From Pseudoalteromonas sp. SMS1 (GTDB lineage: Bacteria > Pseudomonadota > Gammaproteobacteria > Enterobacterales > Alteromonadaceae), in the NCBI RefSeq assembly GCF_021530565.1, contig NZ_JAKGBI010000001.1:406588-470587 (forward strand): a stretch of DNA of 64,000 nt, read 5' to 3'. The notes beneath the pieces are model-generated. The model worked only from the letters and a program-made list of their open reading frames with translations, ran no database searches and was not told where the DNA came from. Of this stretch, positions 21,001 to 28,700 are shown piece by piece. The position numbers were made by a program, and so were the translations under genes. Within the stretch, counting starts at the first letter, position 1. Each line of letters starts with the position of its first letter.

Positions 21001-24000
21001 TCGACCTTGAGGGTAATGTGTACATGTATCTTGTTGCGCACTAATTGGCAGGTCGAAAATCCCCGACGACGGATTGGCCAATGCTTCATCTAATAAATAT
21101 GCAAAACTTTCAGTCAACTGCTCGATACTGTGTGGCTCAAAAAGCGCGGTTCTGTATGACCAGTTAAAGAATAGTTTGTCACCCATATGACGTACATACA
21201 CTGTCAGATCGGCTTTGGCTAATTGCACTTTGTCGTCTTGATGTAACGGCTCTATGGTGAGTTCAGTTTGATCCCTTTGAGGTTGCGCCGGCGCTTCTTT
21301 TTCAAAAACATTCAGCATCACTTGAACAACCGGATGATAACTTAAGCTACGCACCGGTTTCAGCTCATCCACCAGCATATCAAAGGGAATGGTGTCATTT
21401 GAAAACGCATCTAAAATCATCTGCTGGTTTTGCTTCAGCTGTGACATAAAGCTTGGATTGCCTACAAACTGCGTCCGTAAAACTAGCGTGTTAAGGAAAA
21501 AGCCAATCAATGGTTCAACTTGCTTAGTCTGTCGGCCAGCAGTAGGCGCACCGATCACAATATCTTTTTCCCCGCTGTATCTGGCCATCAATAACGATAA
21601 TAGCGTTTGCACAAAGGCAAACAATGTTACGCCTTGTGCCTTGCAGAATGCTTTAAGTTTAGTTGCCTGTTGCTCGTCAAAAATTTGAACCAATTGCTCA
21701 CCAGCAAAGTCTTGCTGTACCAGACGTGGTTTGTCCAAGGGTAAACTGTGAACTTGTGGCATGCCCGCCAATTGCGTTTTCCAATAGTTTAACTGTCCTT
21801 CGAGCCCTGCATCTCCAAGTCGCTGTCTTTGCCAAACGGCATAGTCGGCGTATTGAATCGATAAAGGCGCTAGTTCTGCGTCAGTTCCCGATACAGCGGC
21901 TTGATACAGTGCCGTCAACTCCTTGCCGATGATGGCATTTGACCAACCGTCAGATGCGATGTGATGCACAGTAAAAATCAGCACATGTTCAACTTCGGAT
22001 AGCCGCACTAAACACGCTTTGATCATGAGATCCTCAGCCAAGTCAAAGACACAACTTGCTTGTTCATTCACAAGTGTGTTTATCGCCTGTTGCTGTGCTT
22101 CGCCACTTTGTGCGCTTAGGTCATGCTGTAACACCTTGATTTTAGCGTCAGCACAAACCTGCTGTTTCGGCTCGTCATCTATTTGTACGTATACGGTGCG
22201 TAATATTTCATGGCGTTTAACTAAGCCTTGCAGTGCTGCTCGCATTGCCGCCACATCCAGCGCCCCTTTGATCTTCAAGGCACTTGACATATTGTACTGT
22301 GGGCTTGCACCTTCAAGCTGGTCAATAAACCACAATCGCTGTTGTGCAAAAGACAAAGGCAACGGCTCAGTGCGTGGTTGGCATTGAATTTGATTACACT
22401 CAACGGTCTCAAAACCATCAATATACTGGGCTAATGTTGCGAGTATGCGATTTTCAAACAATGCCCTAACAGGTACTGGCTTAGAAAAAGCCTGTGATAT
22501 TTCACTGACAGCGCGTGTGGCTTTTAGGGAGTGACCGCCGAGAGCAAAGAAGTCTGCAAAGCGTCCAATGTCCTTGATACCGAGTATGTTTGACCATATC
22601 TTGGCGAGCAACCGTTCTGTATCATTTTGTGGTGGAGACTGATCCACCTCTTGTTGTAAAGGAGCTAAAAGTGCATTTTTGTTTACCTTACCATTGGCAC
22701 TCAGAGGCATAGAATCAATGAGCTCAATGCTTTGGGGTAGCATATACTCTGGTAATCGCTCACGTAAAAAAGCGTGCAGGCTATCACTTTCTACTTGCGA
22801 ATTTGCCACAACATAGGCGGCCAGTTGAGATTCTTCGTCTTCGCCCCACACTTTCACGACCGCTTCACTCACTGCCTCATGGCGAGTTAGCTGATGTTCT
22901 ATATCACCCAGTTCTACGCGATAACCGCGTATTTTTACCTGCTCGTCCATACGGCCCAGAAAATCGAGCTGTCCACTTTCCAACCAACGTACTTTGTCAC
23001 CCGTGCGGTATACTTGTTCATTGCCTAAGGCAGGCAGTCTTACAAACTTTTCAGCGCTTAAATCAGCATGGTTTAAATAGCCTTTTGCCATGCGTTTAGT
23101 GGCAATACACAACTCGCCCGGCACACCTATCGACGATAAGTTACCTGCCTCAGTAAGGACATATAGACACGTATTGGGCAGTGCTTTACCTATCGGTAAA
23201 CTGCCTATATTTTCGAGCGTATCTGCTGAACGCAAAAACTCAGTAACATCAAAGCTACTCGCACCTACGACCGTTTCTGTGGGACCATAATGGTTATAAA
23301 TTTGTGACTTTGGAAAACGTTGCTGTAACTCGCAGGCTATGGAAGCTGATAACTTTTCCCCCCCGATCACAAATACATGCGCTTTTGCACTTCCTCGGTC
23401 TTGTAGCAGCGGTAGCACAGCACGCAAATGCGACGGTGTTAAGCGAACAAAGCGTTGCTCAAGGGCGTCATTCTGTAAGGCACTTGCCAACTGTGTTAGT
23501 GGATCATCTTCGCTGATTAAACATACACTTCCGCCATTAATAAGCGGCACATACAACCCAGGAATAGTCAGATCAAATGTTGGTGCAGTGGCCACCAGTG
23601 AACCATTACCTGGGTAATGATGCGAAGACGACAATTGACAGTAGTCCAGCAAACCTTCATGCGTAACTTGAACGCCCTTAGGCTTACCCGTTGAGCCAGA
23701 GGTGTAAAGCACATAAGCGATATCTGCCAGCGCAACATCTTTAGCCAAGGCTTGGTACTCACTTAACCACTGCGCGTGCGTCGCTGCACCATCTAGAAAT
23801 ATGGCATCAACACCTGGCAGCGCAGGCAAGTTTTGTGTCCGATCTTGTAGCACTACTTCAATGCTAGCATCCTCAATGATTTCACTGAGTCGCTGGGTAC
23901 CTTGGTTAGCGCCTAGTACAACGTACACAGCGCCTATTTTCTGCACCGCGAGCAAGGCGATGAGCAATTCAATAGACCGAGTGAGGTAAACCCCCACATG

Positions 24001-25743
24001 ATCCCCTGATTCAACGCCCGCTTCATCTAGCACTGATGCAAGCTTGCCTGCTTTGTCATTCAACGCGCCATAGCTCAGCGTTGTCGGGTTATGATCATTA
24101 TCTAGGTAACACACCGCCTCTGCATTGGGTGTTTTATCTGCTTGCTGCTCTATTTGTCTAATTAATGGTACCACTCTATTGGCGTGTGCAATTTCCCCCT
24201 GACCCCAGTCAATCAACTGCGCCGTATCGTGTTCATTTAGTAGCCCAAGGTCTGACACCTTAGCGTCACTGTGGTTGGCCATTTCACGCAGTAATGCTTC
24301 GAAGCAATCTGCCATTCTTTCCATACGAGCACCGCTGAACAGGTCCTCTTTGTATGACCAGCCCAAATAGATACCGTTCTCTGACGCTTTTGCTGTTAAA
24401 TCAAGATCAAAGCGAACTTGATCGCCTTCTTTTTCAATGGGTGTAAAGTCGACCTCAGGCAAATCCAAACTCGACATTTCGTGATTTTGCAAAACAAACT
24501 TAATTTGGCATACCGGGTTATAAGCAAGTGTGCGTTGCGGGTTAAGCGATTCAATGAGCTGTTCAAAAGGTAACTTGTCGTGACTAAATGCTTCCAACAC
24601 CGTTTCCTTCGCCTGTTTGATTAACTCACTGACTGTCATCTCAGAAGATACTGACGTTCTTAATACCAGCGTATTAATAAAGAACCCAATCAACCCTTTG
24701 GTAGCTTGATGCTCTCGACCTGCATGGGGCACCCCCATAACAATGTCCTCAGAACCACTTTGGTAGGCCAACAATGCAGAAAATGCCGCCTGCATAACCA
24801 TAAACAGTGTCGCATCATGTTGATTGGCGAGGCTCATTAATGACTGATAAACCGTACTATCCAGCATACGGTGAAGGCGCTTGGCTTCATAGCTTTGCTT
24901 GGCTGGCCGCGGCTTGTCTAACGCCAGCGAATGTACTTGTGGTATGCCCGCTAACTTTTCAAGCCAATATGCGAGATCGGTTTGTAACGTGGCATCCGCA
25001 TTACCGTGTCGCTGCCAATAGGCAAAGTCTTTAAATTGTATGGGCAACGGTGCCAGCTCAACGTGTCTATTTTGGCTATGCGCCTGATAAAGCTCGCTAA
25101 ACTCATTTACAAAAATCCCCATTGACCAGCCATCAGAGGCAATATGGTGCATTGTAAAAATGACAATTTTTTGCTGATCATGCAACTCCAGTACCTTACA
25201 ACGGAGCATGACGTCAGTCCGTAAGTCGAATGGTCTTTGCGTCTCTTGCTGGATCACCTCTTTAAACATCGTACTTTGATGCGCATCCAAACGCTCGACA
25301 ACCACCGGAACGGACACCTCCTGTTGCACGATTTGAACAGGCTCACTCTCGTGCTCGACAAACACTGTACGCAGCACTTGGTGGCGAGCAACCAATGCGT
25401 TCAACGCATATTTCATCGCCTCGACGTTGAGCGCTCCTTTTACGCGCAGTGCATACGATAAGTGATACTGTGTGCTGTTTTGTTCCAATTGGTCGATAAA
25501 CCACAGTCTTTGCTGGGAATACGACAATGGGTAATGTTCAAGGGCTGGCGCAGGCTCGAGCGCTTGCTGATTGCCATTTTCTGGATTAAACCAAGCAATA
25601 ATATCTTGCTTGTATTCTCTTAATTGTGACGTTAGCTCCTCGGTTAAATTGCCACATTCATCACTAATCAGTAGTTTATTATTTTTTACAACCAGCTTTA
25701 TCTGCTTGTTTTTACATTCTTCTAGTGTAGAGATAAATTTCAT
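12079..25743 (-). CDS. NRPS subunit 4: four modules and terminal thioesterase (nrps4)
   Basis: 4554 residues: TubC-type docking domain (1-52), then C-A-T four times and TE. Carrier serines are Ser1072, Ser2124, Ser3176 and Ser4231. Condensation motifs (HHIASDGWS, HHIATDGWS) are intact in all C domains. A-domain pocket codes read by eye in GrsA numbering: module 1 DLPRVGHVGK (Asp-like, non-standard); module 2 IRWVFSLSDK (no Asp235); module 3 DGFAIASVAK (hydrophobic or aromatic, unassigned); module 4 DAWLVGAVVK (hydrophobic or aromatic). There is no epimerization domain. The TE has Ser4364 in GHSFGG, Asp4390 and His4522, and should release the peptide by cyclisation or hydrolysis. The ATG overlaps the nrps3 stop (ATGA). 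As the TE-bearing subunit it is the last in the line. Domain order is certain; substrates are predictions only. Confidence 0.95.
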   Translation of the reverse strand: MKFISTLEECKNKQIKLVVKNNKLLISDECGNLTEELTSQLREYKQDIIAWFNPENGNQQALEPAPALEHYPLSYSQQRLWFIDQLEQNSTQYHLSYALRVKGALNVEAMKYALNALVARHQVLRTVFVEHESEPVQIVQQEVSVPVVVERLDAHQSTMFKEVIQQETQRPFDLRTDVMLRCKVLELHDQQKIVIFTMHHIASDGWSMGIFVNEFSELYQAHSQNRHVELAPLPIQFKDFAYWQRHGNADATLQTDLAYWLEKLAGIPQVHSLALDKPRPAKQSYEAKRLHRMLDSTVYQSLMSLANQHDATLFMVMQAAFSALLAYQSGSEDIVMGVPHAGREHQATKGLIGFFINTLVLRTSVSSEMTVSELIKQAKETVLEAFSHDKLPFEQLIESLNPQRTLAYNPVCQIKFVLQNHEMSSLDLPEVDFTPIEKEGDQVRFDLDLTAKASENGIYLGWSYKEDLFSGARMERMADCFEALLREMANHSDAKVSDLGLLNEHDTAQLIDWGQGEIAHANRVVPLIRQIEQQADKTPNAEAVCYLDNDHNPTTLSYGALNDKAGKLASVLDEAGVESGDHVGVYLTRSIELLIALLAVQKIGAVYVVLGANQGTQRLSEIIEDASIEVVLQDRTQNLPALPGVDAIFLDGAATHAQWLSEYQALAKDVALADIAYVLYTSGSTGKPKGVQVTHEGLLDYCQLSSSHHYPGNGSLVATAPTFDLTIPGLYVPLINGGSVCLISEDDPLTQLASALQNDALEQRFVRLTPSHLRAVLPLLQDRGSAKAHVFVIGGEKLSASIACELQQRFPKSQIYNHYGPTETVVGASSFDVTEFLRSADTLENIGSLPIGKALPNTCLYVLTEAGNLSSIGVPGELCIATKRMAKGYLNHADLSAEKFVRLPALGNEQVYRTGDKVRWLESGQLDFLGRMDEQVKIRGYRVELGDIEHQLTRHEAVSEAVVKVWGEDEESQLAAYVVANSQVESDSLHAFLRERLPEYMLPQSIELIDSMPLSANGKVNKNALLAPLQQEVDQSPPQNDTERLLAKIWSNILGIKDIGRFADFFALGGHSLKATRAVSEISQAFSKPVPVRALFENRILATLAQYIDGFETVECNQIQCQPRTEPLPLSFAQQRLWFIDQLEGASPQYNMSSALKIKGALDVAAMRAALQGLVKRHEILRTVYVQIDDEPKQQVCADAKIKVLQHDLSAQSGEAQQQAINTLVNEQASCVFDLAEDLMIKACLVRLSEVEHVLIFTVHHIASDGWSNAIIGKELTALYQAAVSGTDAELAPLSIQYADYAVWQRQRLGDAGLEGQLNYWKTQLAGMPQVHSLPLDKPRLVQQDFAGEQLVQIFDEQQATKLKAFCKAQGVTLFAFVQTLLSLLMARYSGEKDIVIGAPTAGRQTKQVEPLIGFFLNTLVLRTQFVGNPSFMSQLKQNQQMILDAFSNDTIPFDMLVDELKPVRSLSYHPVVQVMLNVFEKEAPAQPQRDQTELTIEPLHQDDKVQLAKADLTVYVRHMGDKLFFNWSYRTALFEPHSIEQLTESFAYLLDEALANPSSGIFDLPISAQQDTCTHYPQGRTIETPSNIVDQIWAHGQTDSESIALQDGHTALTYKQLCEQAECLALDLMDEGVKPGDHIAVLMTRRCEWVIAALATLRVGAVYVPISTEFPDERVAYILADVDARIVLTEDTLIARLPESSHSLMVEMSTGVPLIQDVQWPVISPEAPAHIIYTSGTTGNPKGVVGSHKSLSNRINWMLDEFAFSHDEVTAVVTSSAFIRSVWEMFTPLVAGTQSVLISNDVVLDQNRLVETLAAHGVTRIVTAPSLARAVSAVEGVGTALQAMRYWFLSGEPLQGQLANNLKRLLASTQIVNLYGSTETMSDVSFYVVQEDIQSASAPIGKAIANNTVLIVNNGQIQPSGVPGEICVTGVNLALSYWGQQTLTAEKFVTLENGQRAYRTGDLGRLLPSQDIECLGRADNQVKIRGFRIELGEIESMLVRCAQIETAVVLALGEGDARYLAAYIVLTSGNTERTSLDDIRLFIKQWLPEYMLPKLYAVLDVLPLTANGKVNRRALSQIEIEHHATQKEPSTSTEILVAKVWQGILGVSHINASDNFFEIGGHSLLATRVVNQVNKRLSKHISVRAAFEHPTLSELAAYIDSSNTDEQSKPIEKLAKKEAPLSYAQQRLWFVNELDGAGADYNQSIVLRFKGKLNLRTVEKSISAIVNRHEILRSVYNDEGERVIQRVLQDVTIKPEFIDLYDLGEDEQEIALKQKAKQELKYAFDLRHEPSLRYAIAHCGDDDFVMFVTVHHIATDGWSKGILSHEFIAFYSALITGEDVNLPPLPIQYSDYAQWQIDARGGDVLQLEWDYWQQQLKDLPVTHGLPLDRARPNQQDYRAQRHSQLIAPALADKLDGFAKSHQVSLFILMQAALATLISRWSNEQDIVLGTPIAGRNRAEVEPLVGFFVNNLVLRNQVDGTQSFSTFLNQSKKMVVDAFANQHTPFDSLVERLNPERHLSHAPLFQIALAMQNNAAPALSLPDVEVSTYGKDVTSVDVDMHINVSVSDDGIHLRWLYATAIFDERTVASFADSFATLLNSIVTDTQLPISRLNIMPHDDLSVINRHSGNWPVAALDELQLAHERVEYWAQLQPNALAVSCDEDTLSYCELNRTANQLAAFFRAQGLKSGTLVAVCVERTVEMSIAILAVLKAGGAYLPIDPEYPEDRIVTMLEEADVEWVISQNSVIESLSCLADYQTFPMDKDIRNALLAAMSEENIAKCETGIESDSAAYCIFTSGSTGTPKGVLLTHGGLANLQRNQQKLYHVESTSRVMAFASLSFDGATFEWLWALANGASLHICNQEQRLSARHLAQFLLDNDITHAAIPPAILTHMSVDKAYSLEALIVAGEACEQSLAWRWAQKCHVYNSYGPSESTVAVTHAQIYQGEPITLGSALDNVVVDVVNNAGEIQPVGVSGEIRIGGASLAKGYLDAGLTSERFVQHQDGHRYYYTGDLGKRNAEGVLEFIGRKDSQVKIRGFRIELGEIEQQLVNHTHISKAVVLVDESSGTKQLIAYVTLTNSLDIAESEAVRQWREYLKQQLPHYMIPASFMVVENFALTSNGKVDKRKLPAPIYQSVSQFVAPQSETEIELAQLWGTLLGVENISAHADFFELGGHSLLATQMMSHLAQSLNKEIPIRAIFEHTSLQAFARYVDTLECVQFSAIPVVDRALRIPLSFSQQRLWFIYQLEGASAQYNMQVALKFSRGFDVEVLQRVLNTLQQRHEILRTTYANEGGEGVQIIHPHGTAVLSHIDLSTDSESADAQLLSIVQDEMKKPFDLTQDSALRCTVVKLPSDESALILSTHHIASDGWSMNVLAKEFMSLYKSHSARSPVLLSPLNIQYADYAHWQRNVLGDEAIQNDLSYWKTQLSGLPAVHGLPLDKSRPARQQFNGAHIVRVLAPERVAKLHALANTHDASLFMLLQSLLKVVYAHFSGESDIVLGTPVAGRQHKDLEPLIGFFVNSLVLRSDVSKNPTFTELLAQVKQTTLDAFAHQSLPFEALVEELKPERSLAYSPLYQLSLTYHNHEMTDVELDAVSVSRIDRQTQQSRYDLEVHMRENDEGLYVRWVYATSLFNPQTIERIAQSFEMAIDTFTQNPHQTIRGANLTPVEDLERIARWNKYTPSDSAQLMAHQAVEQWAESTPDAIAVACESQSMSYGELNAAANQLARYLIDEGVSPDSIIGICVNRSVEMLIGVLGVLKAGGAYLPMDPNYPEQRLIEMVEDSHIDIVLTQAEVLEVLPFLSEQTVLPLDREFREVLFAEYNADNIPVSEVSLTPQNLAYMVYTSGSTGKPKGVMLTHQGVSNLMFEQQLSFEVKQQSQVLQFSSFSFDAATWDWLLALTNGATLHLCDQETRLSATDLAVYLAANKITHALIPPAMLAQLPVTGDYALEVLVVGGEACDPELAWAWAQQCRVVNAYGPSESTVVATFSDVVPQQPITLGRATANNFVHVVNEAHMPVPVGVPGELLIGGASLAQGYWQRADLTQSKFVTTADGLRMYCTGDVVRWLSTGELEYLGRADDQVKIRGFRVELGEVENRLKLQSKVANAVVTVHHSSAQQRLVAYVVPVSTVDLTTIDKAEFIAQLRGDIRDVLPEFMVPSVFMLLPNIPITANGKVDKQNLPEPEFQADSSYIAPATEWEQKLVELVAEILELNVAAISITANFFDLGGHSVLAIKLVSNINQLYGIDISIRHLFLYNTLGALAEYIEQGSMKQAEQWQSLTLINNTPSSDLELLCVPAAGLLPMSYQALGNALDNTVSLSVFEPCGLQADQKRHTRLEQIVSSYLDEILANGYRDSYVLSGHSFGGAVAFELAVALEKLGKSVTLILLDSLIYLPDAVREARHADDVVQQMAIAMMNDEVSRTQTSGTEREGVRSYEEQVTTQALQQHSNNGDFIHSLQALMKTQFEIYKSYQPRCLFGGQTILIRAQQGVLAHGTYSEIQAHLSCCLSTPAEILDVPGSHMSMLSTQYADVLASELTNILVTLEDANQVKKK
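12100..12882 (-). other. Type I thioesterase domain of nrps4
   Basis: Alpha/beta-hydrolase domain at about residues 4288-4545. Nucleophile Ser4364 (codon 12652-12654) is in GHSFGG, the acid Asp4390 in LLLDS, and the base His4522 in PGSHMS. It is the only release domain in the window and fixes the reading direction of the assembly line. Whether it cyclises or hydrolyses cannot be told from the sequence by eye. Confidence 0.9.
19510..20990 (-). other. Adenylation domain without Asp235 (nrps4 module 2)
   Basis: The A domain keeps its catalytic motifs (YTSGTTGNPKGV, YRTGDL, NGKVNRR with the A10 lysine). In the A4 motif the usual FDxxxWE reads FIRSVWE, so the Asp235 that holds the alpha-amino group is Ile1780 (codon 20404-20406) and the next residue is Arg1781. 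The full code IRWVFSLSDK resembles the beta-alanine-type code VDWVISLADK as I recall it, at W239, V278, S301, L322, D331 and K517. It probably activates a substrate without a normally placed alpha-amine, such as a beta-amino acid; Arg236 could contact an acid group. This is inference. Confidence 0.75.
22680..24170 (-). other. Asp-like adenylation domain, copy 1 of 5 (nrps4 module 1)
   Basis: Code D L P R V G H V G K, read from FDLTIPGLY, RLTPSH, FVIGGE and NHYGPTETVVG. The A2 region lacks the usual PxDPxYP and instead reads YVVLGANQGTQRL. The layout matches Asp/Asn-type domains (FDLT..., KLTP..., N(H/E)YGPTETVVG), with Pro at 239 and Arg at 278 in place of Thr and Lys. Confidence 0.7.
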
Positions 25744-28700
25744 AGTTCAATGAGTTCCTGAGCGTTATCCGTATCCATGTCTAAAGAAATTGCTTGCCTT
25801 AGGTCGTGCTGTGAGGTGTGTTGTTCTATGACAGTGGCGAGCGTTTTGATCGTGCTATTGGTAAAAATGTCTGTCACAGACAAACTAATGTTGTAACGTT
25901 CATTGAGCTCAATATTGAGCTTTGCTACCAGCAGTGAGTGACCGCCCAGCTCAAAGAAGCTCGTATTTGCACCAATTTGCGCCCCATCCAAATTAAGCAA
26001 CTCGGCCCAATAATCAACAAGTTGCATTTCAATATCGGTTTCAGGTGCTTGGTAGTCCTGTGTTGATGTAAAATCAGGGCTCGGCAGAGCACGTTTATCA
26101 ATTTTGCCATTAACCGTCAGCGGCCACGCTTCCAGCACAATGATTGCTGCCGGCACCATGTAATCTGGTAACACGCTGAACAAGTGCTGTCGCAATTGAG
26201 TCACTTGTGTATCATCAACTGCTTCAGAATCCTTAGGAACCACGTAGGCAATCAACGTACTGTCACCTTGTGCACTTTGCTGCGCAACCACCACACTGGC
26301 CGCTATTTGCGGCACCAAATTAAGCTGAGATTCAATTTCGCCCAGTTCAATTCTGAACCCTCGAATTTTAACTTGCTCATCGTTTCGGCCCAGGTAAATT
26401 AGCTCACCCGCTTGGGTCAGCTTGGCTAAGTCCCCTGACTTGTACATTGTTGTGTAACCGAACGCGCGCATTTGCTCAGTGGCAAAGGGGTTATCAACAA
26501 ATCGCTGTGCACTGAGTTCTGGTTTGTTCAGATAACCCTGTGCGACGCCCCGGCCACCGACATAAATCTCGCCCGGCACCTCAATTGGTACTGGGTTGCG
26601 ATTGCTGTCCAACAAATAAATAGGTAAGTCACCCAGTGCGACACCAATATTTGAGCGCCCCAAATCTGCTGGCGTGATGTGTTTATAGGTTGCATGTACG
26701 GTAACTTCGGTAATCCCATACATATTAATAAACTTCGGTTTATCAACCTGATAACGTGCCCACCAGCCCAGTAAGTCTTCTGTTCTTAATGCCTCTCCAC
26801 ACATTACAATATACTTAAGTGCATCTAGCGGATACTGCCCTGACAACGCGGCTTCGCTTATCATTTTGAATGCGCTTGGCGTTTGCGTCATAGAGGTGAC
26901 TTTTTGTGATTGACACAGCGCGATAAATGCTTGCGGATCACGTGTTTGAGCATAACTAGGTATGATCAGTTTTGCGCCATGTAGCAAAGCGCCCCAAATC
27001 TCCCAGACACTGGCATCGAATGCGATTGAGTGGAAAAGTGTCCAAACCGCTTGGTCATCAAATTCAAAGTGCGGGTCAGTAATGCTGAATAGACGCGCAA
27101 CATTCGCATGGGTTACCAGCACACCTTTTGGATTGCCCGTTGTACCAGACGTATAAATGATATAAATCAGCTGCTGCGGATCAGCTTGCGCACACAGCAA
27201 GTTATCTTTTGGCATGTCCACTAACTGATCGGTCAACTCATCCAGACATACCACTGGGACATGCGATACATTAATTTTTGCAGCCAGTTTACGACTGGTG
27301 AGTAGCGCTTCAAAGCCACTGTCCTGCGCAATGTAATCAATGCGAGATTGTGGTGCGGCAGGATCCATCGGAATGTACGCCCCGCCCGCTTTCAAAATCG
27401 CTAAAATCGCAATGATGGCGTCAAAGTTTCGCTCAAAACAGATCCCGACTAAACTCCCTCGTTTTATGCCTTGCTGCTGCAAGTAATGCGCTAATTCATT
27501 GGCCTTTGTATTGAGTTCAGCGTAGGTCAGCATATCGTCTTGTTGCCAAAGTGCCACGTTATCAGCAAACTGATGTGCACAATGCTCAAACTGCTGATGC
27601 ACCAACCGCACGTCAGGCAGATTAGCTAAACATGGCTGATTGTGCTGGTGCACTTCATATTCGCCAGCCGTTAGAAATGCGGGGTATTGATTTTGATCAA
27701 TGGCAGTGGGCATTTTCAGCAAGACATTTTTAAAGTGTTGCAACAGGCGCTCAATACTGGTTTGTTCAAACAGGTCACTGCGATAACCCAACTTCACATT
27801 CAGCGTCAGTCTCAAAGACGCAACCACACTCAATTTAAACGTGGTACTTTCAGTATTTGATAGCGACTCTACTTCGAATGGTGCTTGACGTGATCCTTCT
27901 TGCATAGCGGCATCAATCGGATAGTTTTCAAACACCAATAAGCTGTCGAAGAGACTATGCCCCAATTTAACGGCACTCTGTCTTTGTATTTGTAAAAGAG
28001 ACAAGTAGCCAAATTGGTTAGATGTCTGGAATGACTTATGCAGTGCCTGTATCGCTTGCGCAATATCTGCTTGCTCAGCAAAAGAAGCTTTCACTGGTAT
28101 GGTGTTGATAAACATTCCCACCATTTGCTCAATTCCCTCTACCTCGGCAGGACGACCGGAAATGGTTGCACCAAATACCACGTCTTGTTCACCGCTATAA
28201 CAATGTAGCAAGTAGCCCCAAGCCCATTGTAAAAGCGTATTAATCGTCGTGTGTTGATGCTGTGCTAATGTTTGTAATAATTGAGTTTCACGCTCAGTAA
28301 ACTTAAGTTGCAGTTGACTAAATTGCTTTTCTTTATCACTTCCAGTTAATTCAATTGCAAGCGGCGTAGCCTCGCTAAAATCGCTCAACATATCATGCCA
28401 GTGCTGCTGCGCTTGATTCACATTAGCTTTCGTTAACCATTCGACATAACGTTGATAGCTTGGAGCTTGCTCAAGGCCGACTTTTCTGCCTTCAAGGCGC
28501 GCACAGTAAGCGCTTAATACATCACGATACACAACAGGAATACTCCAACCATCTAATAAGATATGATGTAGCGTCCATAAAATTTGATATCGATTGTCTG
28601 CAAGTTGAATCACATACCAGCGACACAGAGGTGGTTGCGTAAAGTCAAACCCTTTATTGCGATCTAGCGTTTTAAAGGCTTCAAATTTTTGTGCTTGCTC

